Below, in pieces: positions 23,909-32,036 of a stretch of 64,000 nt of DNA. The notes beneath the pieces are model-generated. The model was not told the origin of the DNA. It did no database searches and saw nothing but the letters and a program-made list of their open reading frames with translations. The position numbers were made by a program, and so were the translations under genes. The DNA is from an uncultured bacterium (GTDB lineage Bacteria; Bacillota; Clostridia; Oscillospirales; Oscillospiraceae). The first letter of the stretch is position 1, and each line of letters opens with the position of its first letter. The stretch covers positions 1 to 64,000 of the forward strand of contig CAMNQF010000010.1 in NCBI GenBank assembly GCA_946548895.1. Reading direction: 5' to 3'.

Positions 23909-26227
23909 ATGGACGTCAAACAACGGATGCAGGAGCTGGCCCAGGCCAAATACGGCCAGGAGCTGTCCCAGTGCGGCGACGGCCAGCTCTACCACGTGCT
24001 GCTTCAGCTCGCCCAGGAGCTCTCCCAGACCCGCCCCGCCCCCGCGGGGGAGCGGAAGCTGTACTATTTCTCCGCGGAATTCCTCATCGGCAAGCTGCTG
24101 TCCAACAACCTGCTGGCCCTGGGCGTGTTCGACCAGGTGTCCCAAGTTCTGGCCGAGTGCGGCAAGACCCTGTCCCGCGTTGAGGAGATGGAGCCGGAGC
24201 CCTCCCTGGGCAACGGCGGCCTGGGCCGCCTGGCGGCCTGCTTCCTGGATTCTATCGCGGCCCTGGGCCTCAACGGCGACGGCGTGGGCCTTAACTACCA
24301 CTACGGCCTGTTTGAGCAGAAGCTGGAAAATAACAAGCAGAACGAGCGGCCCAACCCCTGGATTGAGGACGAGAGCTGGCTGATCCCCACCGGCGTGGAG
24401 TTTGAAGTGCCCTTCGGCTTTGGCCCGGTGAAGGCAAAGCTGTTTGATATCGCCGTTCCCGGCGCCCACCGGGACACCGCCAACCGTCTCCACCTCTTTG
24501 ACGTGGAGAACCCCGCCCCCGCCCCGGAGGGCGGCATCGACTTCGACAAGACCGACCTGCCCGCACGGCTCACCTCCTTCCTCTACCCCGACGACAGCGA
24601 CGAGGCGGGGCGGCTGCTCCGGGTGTACCAGCAGTATTTCATGGTGTCCGCCGGGGCCCAGCTGGTGCTGAAGGAGCTGGAGGAGCGGGGTTTTGACCCC
24701 CGTGACATCAGCGGCCACGTGGTGATCCAGATCAACGACACCCATCCCTCCATGGTCATCCCGGAGCTGGTCCGCCTGCTGGTGGGCCGGGGGCTGTCCA
24801 TGGACGAGGCGGTGGCCCAGGTGTCCAAGACCTGCGCCTACACCAACCACACCATTCTGGCCGAGGCCTTGGAGAAGTGGCCCCTGGGCTTCATTGAGAA
24901 GGTGGCCCCCCAGCTGGTGCCCATCCTCCGGGAGCTGGACCAGCGTGCCAGGGCGGCCCATCCCGACCCCGCCGTCGGCATCATCCAGACTTGGGAGAGC
25001 GCCGGTAAGGACGGCAAAAAGGTGGTCAACGAGACGGTCCATATGGCCCACCTGGACATTCACTACGGGTATTCTGTCAACGGTGTGGCCGCTTTGCACA
25101 CCGACATCCTCAAAGGCTCCGAGCTGAAGCACTTCCACACCATCTATCCCGATAAATTCAACAACAAGACCAATGGCGTCACCCTGCGCCGCTGGCTGGA
25201 GGTGTGCAATCCCCAGTTGGCCGCCCTGCTGGACGAGTGCGTGGGCGCGGAGTGGCGGCGTGATCCCGCCCGGCTGAACCGGCTGATGGACTTCTACAAC
25301 GACGGCGCCGTGCTGGACAAAATGGTTGCCATCAAGGCGGACAACAAGCGGGCGCTGGCCCAGGAGCTGCGCCGGGCCCAGGGCATTGAGATGGACCCGG
25401 ACTCCGTGTTCGACATCCAGGTGAAGCGCCTCCACGAGTACAAGCGCCAGCAGATGAACGCCCTGTACGTCATCCGCAAGTATCTGGACATCAAGGCGGG
25501 CAAAATCCCCGAGCGGCCCGTCACCGTCATCTTCGGCGCCAAGGCCGCCCCCGCCTACGTGATGGCCAAGCACATCATCCACCTGATCCTCTGCCTGCGC
25601 CAGCTCATTGAGAACGATCCCCAGGTCAGCCCCTGGCTGCGGGTGGTGATGGTGGAGGACTACAACGTGTCCTGGGCGGAAAAGCTCATCCCCGCCTGCG
25701 ACATCTCCGAGCAGATTTCCCTGGCTTCCAAGGAGGCCAGCGGCACCGGCAACATGAAGTTTACGGCCAACGGGGCGGTCACCCTGGGCACCCGGGACGG
25801 GGCCAACGTGGAGATTGCCGACCTGGTGGGGCCGGACAACATTTACACCTTCGGCGCGTCCAGCAACTGGGTCATTGAGCTGTACGGGCAGAAGGCCCGG
25901 GACCCCAAGATGGGATACCAGTCCGAGATCTACTACCGGCGGCCGGACGTGAAGCCGCTGGTGGATTTCCTGCTGGACCCGGCGCTCACCCAGTACGGCG
26001 ACTCCGCCGCGCTGAAGGCGCTGTGGACCGATATCACCGGCAAGGACTGGTTCATGTCCCTGCTGGACGTGGAGAGCTATATTTCCGCCCGGGACCGGGC
26101 CATCCACGACTACGGCGACAAGCCCTTCTGGGCCCGGAAAATGCTGGTGAACACCGCCCGCTGCGGATTCTTCTCCAGCGACCGCACCATCGCGGAGTAT
26201 AACCGTGACATCTGGCATCTGAAGTAA
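23909..26227 (+). CDS. glgP: Glycogen/maltodextrin phosphorylase (GT35)
   Basis: The 772-residue enzyme shows LYYFSAEFLIG, EPSLGNGGLGRLAACFLDS, GLNYHYGLF, VQINDTHPSM, IHYGYSVNGVAALH, FNNKTNGVTLRRW, VKRLHEYKRQQMN and EASGTGNMKF, which holds the PLP-binding lysine. It releases glucose-1-phosphate from alpha-1,4-glucans in the cytoplasm. It is shorter than E. coli GlgP, as is common in clostridia. The ATG at 23909 is preferred over the GTG six bases earlier because AGGAGA is nine bases upstream of the ATG. The cre site implies glucose repression. Confidence 0.96.
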   Translation: MDVKQRMQELAQAKYGQELSQCGDGQLYHVLLQLAQELSQTRPAPAGERKLYYFSAEFLIGKLLSNNLLALGVFDQVSQVLAECGKTLSRVEEMEPEPSLGNGGLGRLAACFLDSIAALGLNGDGVGLNYHYGLFEQKLENNKQNERPNPWIEDESWLIPTGVEFEVPFGFGPVKAKLFDIAVPGAHRDTANRLHLFDVENPAPAPEGGIDFDKTDLPARLTSFLYPDDSDEAGRLLRVYQQYFMVSAGAQLVLKELEERGFDPRDISGHVVIQINDTHPSMVIPELVRLLVGRGLSMDEAVAQVSKTCAYTNHTILAEALEKWPLGFIEKVAPQLVPILRELDQRARAAHPDPAVGIIQTWESAGKDGKKVVNETVHMAHLDIHYGYSVNGVAALHTDILKGSELKHFHTIYPDKFNNKTNGVTLRRWLEVCNPQLAALLDECVGAEWRRDPARLNRLMDFYNDGAVLDKMVAIKADNKRALAQELRRAQGIEMDPDSVFDIQVKRLHEYKRQQMNALYVIRKYLDIKAGKIPERPVTVIFGAKAAPAYVMAKHIIHLILCLRQLIENDPQVSPWLRVVMVEDYNVSWAEKLIPACDISEQISLASKEASGTGNMKFTANGAVTLGTRDGANVEIADLVGPDNIYTFGASSNWVIELYGQKARDPKMGYQSEIYYRRPDVKPLVDFLLDPALTQYGDSAALKALWTDITGKDWFMSLLDVESYISARDRAIHDYGDKPFWARKMLVNTARCGFFSSDRTIAEYNRDIWHLK

Positions 26228-26236
26228 TGGCAAACA

Positions 26237-26265
26237 GCGCCCCCGCCCTTTCGGGCGGGGGCGCT
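26237..26265 (+). terminator. Hairpin after the phosphorylase gene
   Basis: A 12-bp GC stem (GCGCCCCCGCCC with a TTTC loop) follows the stop codon by ten bases. No T-run follows, so it is less certain as a terminator. Confidence 0.6.
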
Positions 26266-26318
26266 CCGCGTTCATGCGCCGCTGGCACGTCTGGCGCGTG
26301 AAATAAAGAAATCTTAAA

Positions 26319-26347
26319 TTGCGCGCCGCCCGTCTAAGGTGTATACT
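26319..26347 (+). promoter_or_regulatory. Promoter of the AIM24-family gene
   Basis: TTGCGC (26319-26324), 17 bases, TATACT (26342-26347). Confidence 0.6.
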
Positions 26348-26397
26348 GCTCTGAGAGGGGGCGCTTGATCCCCCAAAAAAGAGCAGGAGGGAACCCT

Positions 26398-27072
26398 ATG
26401 CGTTACAATATTACCGGTGAGCCCATGCCCGTGGTGATCTGCGATGTGGAGGCTGGCGAATCCATGATTACGGAAAAGGGGTCCATGGTTTGGATGTCCC
26501 CCAACATGGATATGCAGACCAGTGCCGGTGGAATCGGCCGGGCTTTTGGCCGGATGTTCTCCGGCGAGTCCATGTTCCAGAACATTTACACCGCCAAAGG
26601 CGGCCCCGGCATGATCGCCTTTGCGTCCAGTTTCCCCGGTTCCATCCGGGCGGTGGATATCACCCCGAACCGGCCCATCGTGGTGCAGAAGTCTGGCTTC
26701 CTGGCCTCCGAGGCGGGAGTGGAGCTGTCGGTATTCTTCCAGAAGAAGGCGGCGGCGGGCTTCTTTGGCGGCGAGGGCTTCATTTTGCAGCGCCTCAGCG
26801 GCCAGGGCACCGCGTTTTTGGAGATTGACGGCTCCGCCGTGGAGTATGACCTCCAGCCGGGCCAGCAGATCGTGGTGGACACCGGCAACCTGGCTATGCT
26901 GGACGCCACCTGCACCGTGGATGTGCGTTCGGTGAAGGGGGTTAAAAATGTGCTGTTCGGCGGCGAGGGGCTGTTTAACACCGTGGTAACAGGTCCGGGC
27001 CGGGTGGTGCTCCAGACCATGCCCATCAGCAACTTCGCCATGTCCATCGCGTCCATCATGCCGTCCAATTAA
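26398..27072 (+). CDS. AIM24 / TIGR00266 family protein
   Basis: The 224-residue protein fits the AIM24 beta-helix-like family: VVICDVEAGESMITEKGSMVWMSPNM, a GGIGRAFGRMFSGESMF turn, a FASSFPGSIRAVDI strand, KKAAAGFFGGEGFILQRLSG, the VDTGNLAMLDATC strand and FGGEGLFNTVVTGPGRVVLQTM near the end. The family is broad and of unknown biochemical function (mitochondrial biogenesis factor in yeast). AGGAGG precedes the ATG. The last 22 bases of coding sequence are repeated downstream. Confidence 0.9.
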   Translation: MRYNITGEPMPVVICDVEAGESMITEKGSMVWMSPNMDMQTSAGGIGRAFGRMFSGESMFQNIYTAKGGPGMIAFASSFPGSIRAVDITPNRPIVVQKSGFLASEAGVELSVFFQKKAAAGFFGGEGFILQRLSGQGTAFLEIDGSAVEYDLQPGQQIVVDTGNLAMLDATCTVDVRSVKGVKNVLFGGEGLFNTVVTGPGRVVLQTMPISNFAMSIASIMPSN

Positions 27073-27180
27073 GAAAGTCCCCCGCCGCGGACGCGGCGGG
27101 GGGAAAATTCGGCGTGTGCGGCGCGTCCATCATGCCGTCCAATTGAGAACCCCCCCGCCGCGTCCGCGGCGGGGGGTTTT
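27049..27180. repeat. Duplicated gene end with two terminator hairpins
   Basis: The 22-base segment GCGTCCATCATGCCGTCCAA plus TT, which is the end of the AIM24 gene (27049-27070), recurs at 27123-27144. Each copy is followed by a near-identical GC hairpin (27079-27102 and about 27151-27176, the latter followed by T4). The unit looks like a tandem duplication of gene end plus terminator. The hairpins also separate the convergent peptidase gene. Confidence 0.8.
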
Positions 27181-27185
27181 GCCGT

Positions 27186-28250
27186 TCAGAGGATGATGAG
27201 CTGCTTGGGGGAGTGGGTGATGTCGATGCAGCCGCCCTCGGTGAGCATGACCACATCCTCAATGCGTACGCCGAACTTCCCGGGCAGGTAGATGCCCGGC
27301 TCGGCGGACAGCAGCGCCCCGGCGGGGATGGGCTTTTCGTTTCGGGTGTGGAAGCCGGGGTTTTCGTGGATCTCAATGCCCAGGGAGTGGCCGAAGCCGT
27401 GGCCGAAATACTCGCCATAGCCCGCGTCCTCAATGACCTTGGCGCCGGCCTCATGGACCTCCTTGCCGGTGACGCCCGCTTTTGCCACGGCGATGCCCGC
27501 CAGCTGGGCCTTGAGGACGGTGTTGTAGACGAACTCCATCTCCTCGGTGGGTTTGCCCACCGCCACGGTGCGGGTCATGTCGGAGCAGTAGCCCCCCACC
27601 TTGCACCCGAAGTCCATGGTGACGAACTGGCCCTTCTGGATCACGTCCGGGCCGGGGACGGCGTGGGGCTTGGAGCCGTTGGCCCCGCAGGCCACGATGG
27701 GGTCGAAGGAGTTGCGCTCCGCGCCCTTCCGGGCCATGATGTAGGTGAGCCGGGCGGCCACCTCCTGCTCGGTGAGGCCGGGCTTCAGGAAGTTCAGAAT
27801 CTCCAGCAGGGCCTCGTCGGTGATGCGCTGGGCCTCTTTCATGGCGGCCAGCTCGTCGGCGTCCTTCACCTGGCGCAGCTCGGTGAGCAGCTCGGAGGCG
27901 GGGACAAACTCGGCGTCCACTTCTTTGGTCCAGGCGGTGTGGCTGGCCACGGACATATATTGCTCCTCAAAGCCCAGCTTGGACACGCTGTTGTCCTTCA
28001 CCAGCTGGGCCACGGTCTTTTGATAGCCCAGGCCCTTGGGAGGCAGGGACACATCCGCACCGGGGATGAGCTGCTGGGCGGCTTCAATGTACCGGGAGTC
28101 GGTGTAGTACCAGGTCTTGCCCGGGGTGATGAGGGCCACGCCCTCCCCGTGGAAGCCCACGGCGTAGAACTCGCCGGGTTCGCTGGTGATGAGCATGGCG
28201 TCCAGGCCCTGGTCCTTCAGCTTCGCGGCAATTTTTTCAAAATGGGTCAT
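27186..28250 (-). CDS. M24 family aminopeptidase (Xaa-Pro peptidase-like)
   Basis: The 354-residue protein has an N-terminal creatinase-type domain (about 1-125) and a pita-bread M24 catalytic domain with all five metal ligands visible: Asp in MDFGCKV, Asp in SDMTRTV, His in GHGFGHSLG, Glu in SAEPGIYL and Glu in RIEDVV. Such enzymes remove N-terminal residues before proline in the cytoplasm using two Mn2+ or Co2+. The start is placed at 28250 because AGGAG is nine bases upstream; the ATG at 28259 would overlap that site. A small membrane-protein gene lies 35 bases upstream. Confidence 0.93.
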   Translation of the reverse strand: MTHFEKIAAKLKDQGLDAMLITSEPGEFYAVGFHGEGVALITPGKTWYYTDSRYIEAAQQLIPGADVSLPPKGLGYQKTVAQLVKDNSVSKLGFEEQYMSVASHTAWTKEVDAEFVPASELLTELRQVKDADELAAMKEAQRITDEALLEILNFLKPGLTEQEVAARLTYIMARKGAERNSFDPIVACGANGSKPHAVPGPDVIQKGQFVTMDFGCKVGGYCSDMTRTVAVGKPTEEMEFVYNTVLKAQLAGIAVAKAGVTGKEVHEAGAKVIEDAGYGEYFGHGFGHSLGIEIHENPGFHTRNEKPIPAGALLSAEPGIYLPGKFGVRIEDVVMLTEGGCIDITHSPKQLIIL

Positions 28251-28285
28251 CAAAACCATCTCCTATATAAATTGTAATGGGTATG

Positions 28286-28531
28286 TCAGTTCATTTGGGT
28301 GCTCAGATAGGTGACAACGGCCATGAGGATAATGAGCCCGCCCACCAGCCGGGCCGCCCACAGCGCCGATTTGGGCGGCTCCTTGCCGGGATAGTCCCGT
28401 CCGCCCCGGCCCCAGCGCAGGAACGCCTGGGGGTTGATGAGGATGAACAGCCCCGCGACCACCAGCAGCGCGGCCAGGGCGATGTACATCTTGGACGACA
28501 CCTGGATGCCGTACAGCGCGAGCTTCAGCAT
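28286..28531 (-). CDS. Small two-TM membrane protein
   Basis: The 81-residue protein has two hydrophobic helices (about 15-33 and 57-76) around a Gly/Pro-rich charged loop with YPGKEPPKSALW. GGAGGG lies before the ATG, and the start overlaps the end of the endonuclease IV-like gene by seven bases, so it is translationally coupled. It resembles DUF6199-type small proteins in layout only. The function is unknown. Confidence 0.75.
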   Translation of the reverse strand: MLKLALYGIQVSSKMYIALAALLVVAGLFILINPQAFLRWGRGGRDYPGKEPPKSALWAARLVGGLIILMAVVTYLSTQMN

Positions 28532-29394
28532 AAGCTCCCTCCTTGTCCCTCGAATTCCCGGTAGATTTTTTTCATGAGCAGCGCGTCCTCCGCCTGGGTG
28601 CCCGCCGATTCGCAGATAAAGGTGGGGCTCCAGCCCCGGCGGGCCACGGCGGCGGCCAAGGGGGCCCAGTCCGGGCCATACCCCCCGTCGTCGGCAAAGG
28701 TGCGGTGGCACTTTTCACCCCCGTTTGGGGTGAACTCAATGTGGGAAAAGTGGCTGTGGAACCGGGAAGCCCGGTCCCGGCCCAGGACCTCCTCCATGCG
28801 GTCCAGCATCCGTTCCATGGCTTCCGCGCCGTCGTCCGCGCCCAGGGAGCGGGCGTACAGGTGGCCGAAGTCCACGCAGGGGATGAGCCGCTGGTCCAGA
28901 GTGCACAGCTCCAGCACCTCGTCCAGGTCCCCCAGCTGGTTGATCTTGCCCATGGTCTCCGGGCACAGGGCGATGGAGCCGAAGCCCGCCCCGTCGCAGG
29001 CGGCCATGACCTCCCGCAGGGAGCGCAGCGCGGTATCCAGCGCCTCCCGGCGGGTGCGCTTCATCAGCGCCCCGGAGTGGATTACCACCCGCTCCGCCCC
29101 CATCCAGCCCGCCACCAGGCACGCCCCGGTGATATAGCCGGTGGTCTTTTGCAGGGCCTCGGGGTCCGGGTTGGCCAGGTTGATGAAGTAGGGGGCGTGG
29201 AGGGACAGGGTAATGCCGTGCTCGGCGGCCGCCGCGCCCACCTTCCGGGCGGTGGCCTCCCCCACGTGGACCCCCTTGCCGCACTGGTACTCATAGCAGT
29301 CCAGGCCGATCTCCCGCAGCCAGCGGGGGGCGTCCGCCGAGGACTTGTAGGGGAAATTTTCCGCGTTGCCCGCGGGACCGAACCGGGCGCTCAC
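28525..29394 (-). CDS. Endonuclease IV-like TIM-barrel protein
   Basis: The 289-residue protein has the AP-endonuclease-2 fold signatures: LSLHAPYFINLA near residue 70, HSGALMKR, the metal-binding ALCPETMGK, CVDFGHLYAR, and a FHSHFSHIEF segment, with a closing ICESAGTQAEDALLMKKIY. Several metal-ligand positions of Nfo are kept, so DNA repair at abasic sites is plausible, although sugar-isomerase relatives share the fold. The start codon is GTG in a GTGA overlap with the YqeG-like gene, behind GGGGGAG. Confidence 0.82.
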   Translation of the reverse strand: MSARFGPAGNAENFPYKSSADAPRWLREIGLDCYEYQCGKGVHVGEATARKVGAAAAEHGITLSLHAPYFINLANPDPEALQKTTGYITGACLVAGWMGAERVVIHSGALMKRTRREALDTALRSLREVMAACDGAGFGSIALCPETMGKINQLGDLDEVLELCTLDQRLIPCVDFGHLYARSLGADDGAEAMERMLDRMEEVLGRDRASRFHSHFSHIEFTPNGGEKCHRTFADDGGYGPDWAPLAAAVARRGWSPTFICESAGTQAEDALLMKKIYREFEGQGGSLC

Positions 29395-29894
29395 AGCCTC
29401 TCCCCCTTTCCCGACAGCAGCCGGAAGGGGACCTCCGCGGCGTACCGCAGATACCGCCCCGGATTGCCCGCCAGCCGGATGGGCTCCACCAGAATGGCGC
29501 TGACCCCCGCCAGGTTGCCCCCCAGCACATCGGTGAACACCTGGTCGCCCACAATGGCGGTCTGCTCCTTTGTCACGCCCATCCGCTCCATGGCCTTGTA
29601 AAAGGAGGGCGTTTTCGGCTTGCCCGCGTGGCCGGTGTAGGGCACGCCCAGGGCTTCGGAGAAGATCTGGGGGCGGCTCTGGTGCCGGTTGTTGGACAGC
29701 ACGAACAGCGTCACCCCATGGGCGCTGAGGTCGTCCCGCCACGCCTTCAGCTTTTCGTCCGGCCGGGGGACCCCGTAGGGGACCAGGGTGTTGTCCAGGT
29801 CGGCCAGCAGCAGCTTGAAGCCCCGGCGCTCCAGGGCGGCGCCGGTGATCTCATAAATGTCATGGGCCCTGAAGCGGGCCCGGAACCACGCCAT
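29391..29894 (-). CDS. YqeG-family HAD phosphatase
   Basis: The 167-residue protein has the HAD motif I LLADLDNTLVPYG, motif II LFVLSNN, a Lys in AGKPKTPSFYKAM and motif IV IVGDQVFTDVLGGN, matching YqeG (HAD subfamily IIIA). Relatives dephosphorylate phosphatidylglycerophosphate or unknown small phosphates. The ATG at 29894 follows GAAGGTGG; the open frame upstream shows no start signal and overlaps a divergent gene. It heads a coupled operon with the endonuclease IV-like and small membrane proteins. Confidence 0.9.
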   Translation of the reverse strand: MAWFRARFRAHDIYEITGAALERRGFKLLLADLDNTLVPYGVPRPDEKLKAWRDDLSAHGVTLFVLSNNRHQSRPQIFSEALGVPYTGHAGKPKTPSFYKAMERMGVTKEQTAIVGDQVFTDVLGGNLAGVSAILVEPIRLAGNPGRYLRYAAEVPFRLLSGKGERL

Positions 29895-29993
29895 AGTCCA
29901 CCTTCTATTCCGCCCGGGACGGGCATAGGATAGTGATAAGCACAGGGTGTATCTTATCACAATTTTATGCCTTCCACAAGGGGGAACATCCAA

Positions 29994-30764
29994 ATGAAAG
30001 AGCTGCTGCTTGCCCTGCCCGCCGGGCGGGACACCCGGGGGCGGGCCTTTGGGCTCACCCCCGCCCACATGGCCTACCGCATCGGGCCCGGGCCCAGGCT
30101 GCTGGGCATCCGCCTGTCCCAGGGCCTGCGGGGCGGGCTGATGCAGGTGGACTGCGCGGGCTTCGACGGGGCGGGGAACCCGGTGGACTGCTGCCGCCAG
30201 ATGCTGGGGGAGTGCCGCCGCCGGTCCTTTCGGGGTATCGTATGCGATTTCGAGGGGCCGCCCGCGGGCTGCCTGCCCAAGCTGGTGGAGATCCTGGACC
30301 GCAATTGCGCCGCCCAGGGCTGGACGCTCTACGTGCCGGAGGGGTACGCGGACCACGCCCCCCGGGCCCGGGTGCTGGTCCCCTCGGCGCTGACTCACGG
30401 CTCCCTGGAGCGGCGGCTGCGGGACGCGGCGGGGCGGTACGGGCAGGGGCGGGCGGCGCTGGCGGTGGAGTGGGTGCGGGAGGACCTGCCCCTCCCCGCC
30501 CAGGGCCGGGGGGAGCCCGTCTCCCAGGAGGCGCTGGAGGAGATGCTCCGCCGGCTGGAGCCTGCCGTGTTTTTCGACCGGGGGCTGTGCGCCCACTATT
30601 TCACGTACATGAAGGGCCCCCAGGCCCACTTTGTGCTGTTCGACAGCCCCCGTTCCATCCGGGAGAAGCTGGACCGGGCCAAGGCGCTGGGCCTGGCCGC
30701 CGCCCTGCTGCCCCAGCCGGAGGTGGAGGACCATCTGGAGGAGATTTTCGGCACGGAAGCGTAA
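29994..30764 (+). CDS. Unrecognised protein, possibly a degenerate GH18-like barrel
   Basis: The 256-residue product has no motif I can assign firmly. A GIVCDFEGPP strand near residue 80 and a closing HFVLFDSPRSIREKLDRAKALGL segment recall the DxE strand and the 'DDPRSI..K...A...GL' ending of spore-associated GH18 barrels such as YaaH/SleL relatives, but the full DxxDxDxE motif is not kept. No signal peptide is present. GGGGGAAC precedes the ATG at 29994, preferred over an ATG 27 bases earlier. It is divergent from the YqeG gene and ends at a strong hairpin. Confidence 0.65.
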   Translation: MKELLLALPAGRDTRGRAFGLTPAHMAYRIGPGPRLLGIRLSQGLRGGLMQVDCAGFDGAGNPVDCCRQMLGECRRRSFRGIVCDFEGPPAGCLPKLVEILDRNCAAQGWTLYVPEGYADHAPRARVLVPSALTHGSLERRLRDAAGRYGQGRAALAVEWVREDLPLPAQGRGEPVSQEALEEMLRRLEPAVFFDRGLCAHYFTYMKGPQAHFVLFDSPRSIREKLDRAKALGLAAALLPQPEVEDHLEEIFGTEA

Positions 30765-30802
30765 GCAAAGTCCGGCCCCGCGTCAGCGGGGCCGGACTTT
30801 GC
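30765..30802. terminator. Long symmetric hairpin between convergent genes
   Basis: A 17-bp perfect stem starting GCAAAGTCCGGCCCCGC with a GTCA loop separates the 29994 gene from the convergent 31250 gene. T-runs are short on both sides. Confidence 0.75.
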
Positions 30803-30803
30803 T

Positions 30804-31250
30804 TCATGCTTCGCCGGTACGGTGGGTAAACTGCTCCACATACAGCCGCTTATAAAAGTCAATCAGCTGCTGGTTGGTGGTCTCCCGGCAGCGGACGATG
30901 TCTCCCAGGGCCTCCGCCTTGGCCTGACCCATGAGGTTCCCCGGTGAGCCCGCCTCGCCGCTGTCCCCCAGGCCCATCCCGGCAAGCTGCTGGATAGTCT
31001 CGTGGAGATAAGCGGTGTCACTCTGAATGGCGGCGATCTGCTGGAGCAGCCAGCTCAGGTCTACTTGATTCTCGTTCATGGTTGTGTCCTCCAAACTTGT
31101 ATCTGGCGGGCACGCAAGGCATATCGTATCCTCCGAGATGAAGCGTGCCCTGCCGTGTTTCACAAGACCTCTGGCCCGTTTGGGCCAGGTCGCTTCGTAT
31201 ACGCTGCCCCGTTCGTCTACCACATGAATGTTTTTTTCGATGGGTGTCAT
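30804..31250 (-). CDS. Conserved clostridial hypothetical protein
   Basis: The 148-residue protein opens MTPIEKNIHVVDERGSVYEA followed by TWPKRARGLVKHGRARFI and TICLACPP. I recall this pattern from many unannotated clostridial proteins. The C-terminal half is predicted helical (LSWLLQQIAAIQ, a long helix to LYVEQF). AGGGGG precedes the ATG. No enzymatic motif, signal peptide or TM helix is visible. The function is unknown. Confidence 0.75.
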   Translation of the reverse strand: MTPIEKNIHVVDERGSVYEATWPKRARGLVKHGRARFISEDTICLACPPDTSLEDTTMNENQVDLSWLLQQIAAIQSDTAYLHETIQQLAGMGLGDSGEAGSPGNLMGQAKAEALGDIVRCRETTNQQLIDFYKRLYVEQFTHRTGEA

Positions 31251-31346
31251 CCCCCTGTTGTTAAGATTCGCGGGTGTTTGGACGCCGTTTTTTTGTGATG
31301 GGTGCCCGCCCCTGTCCAGGCTCAGTGTACCACCCGGCCGGGTGTC

Positions 31347-31375
31347 TTGTCAAGGCCGCCGCCCTGTGCTATACT
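31347..31375 (+). promoter_or_regulatory. niaR promoter with partial self-operator
   Basis: TTGTCA (31347-31352), 17 bases, TATACT (31370-31375). The stretch GGTGTCTTGTCA (31341-31352) over the -35 resembles the core of the large palindrome downstream (GGTGTCATGACA), suggesting autoregulation. Confidence 0.7.
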
Positions 31376-31406
31376 GTCCCCAAACAGACAAAGGAGGGCC
31401 GCCCAT

Positions 31407-31916
31407 ATGAACGCAGCGGAACGCCGGGGGCGCATTTTAGACTATCTGAGAGCCGCCGAGGGCCCTCTGTCCGCCACGGCCCTGGCACAGAAGCTGTCGG
31501 TGAGCCGGCAGATCATCGTGGGGGACGTGGCCCTGCTCCGAGCGGCGGGGGAAGCCGTCTCCGCCACGCCCAGGGGCTACGTGCTGGACGCCCCCCGGCC
31601 GGGGATGGTGGCCACCGTGGCCTGCGCCCACAGCGGGGCGGACATGGAGCGGGAGCTGACCCTGATGGTGGACCAGGGCTGCACGGTGGAGAATGTCATT
31701 GTGGAGCATCCTGTGTACGGCCAGCTCACCGGGCCGCTGGAGCTGTCCTCCCGGTACGACGTGTCGGAATTTATCCGCAGGGTGAAGGAGTGCGAGGCCC
31801 AGCCCCTGTCCGCCCTGACAGATGGGGTGCATCTGCACACCCTGCGCTGCCCGGACGAGGGGGCCCTGGAGCGGGTGCGGGCGGCGCTGGATGGGGCGGG
31901 ATTTCTGGTGAAATAG
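31407..31916 (+). CDS. niaR: NiaR/YrxA-type transcriptional repressor of NAD metabolism
   Basis: The 169-residue protein joins an N-terminal HTH_11 winged helix (residues 1-60: ILDYLRAAEGPLSATALAQKLSVSRQIIVGDVALLRAAG) to a 3H domain with conserved histidines (VACAHSGAD, VEHPVYGQL, LTDGVHLHTL) that bind Ni2+ in characterised NiaR proteins. NiaR represses NAD-synthesis and niacin-uptake genes when nicotinate is present. GGAGGG precedes the ATG. The next gene, a PTS_EIIC_2 transporter, has its own promoter with a 38-bp palindrome. Confidence 0.92.
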   Translation: MNAAERRGRILDYLRAAEGPLSATALAQKLSVSRQIIVGDVALLRAAGEAVSATPRGYVLDAPRPGMVATVACAHSGADMERELTLMVDQGCTVENVIVEHPVYGQLTGPLELSSRYDVSEFIRRVKECEAQPLSALTDGVHLHTLRCPDEGALERVRAALDGAGFLVK

Positions 31917-31947
31917 GTCAGCCCCCGGATTTTGGGCAAAAAGACGG

Positions 31948-31976
31948 TTGACATTTCTCCCCTGTCCCGGTATGAT
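31948..31976 (+). promoter_or_regulatory. Promoter of the PTS_EIIC_2-type transporter gene
   Basis: TTGACA (31948-31953), a 17-base spacer, TATGAT (31971-31976). The -10 touches the start of the large palindrome. Confidence 0.88.
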
Positions 31977-32012
31977 AGTCCGCACAGGTGTCATGACACC
32001 TGTGCGGACTAT
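31975..32012. promoter_or_regulatory. Perfect 38-bp palindrome, candidate NiaR operator
   Basis: The left arm ATAGTCCGCACAGGTGTCA (31975-31993) is exactly mirrored by 31994-32012 with no loop. It starts inside the -10 box and covers the transcription start. It would also fold into a 19-bp hairpin in RNA. The adjacent niaR and the related half-site in the niaR promoter make NiaR the likely ligand. Confidence 0.85.
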
Positions 32013-32036
32013 TTGATTGAGAGTTGAGGGATCAAT

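Noticed and set aside
23747-26275. 842-codon open frame on the minus strand
   Set aside because: Antisense of glycogen phosphorylase, whose full family pattern is on the plus strand.
29934-29959. TGATAAG...CTTATCA inverted repeat upstream of the 29994 gene
   Set aside because: Only seven base pairs with a 12-base gap; too weak to call an operator.
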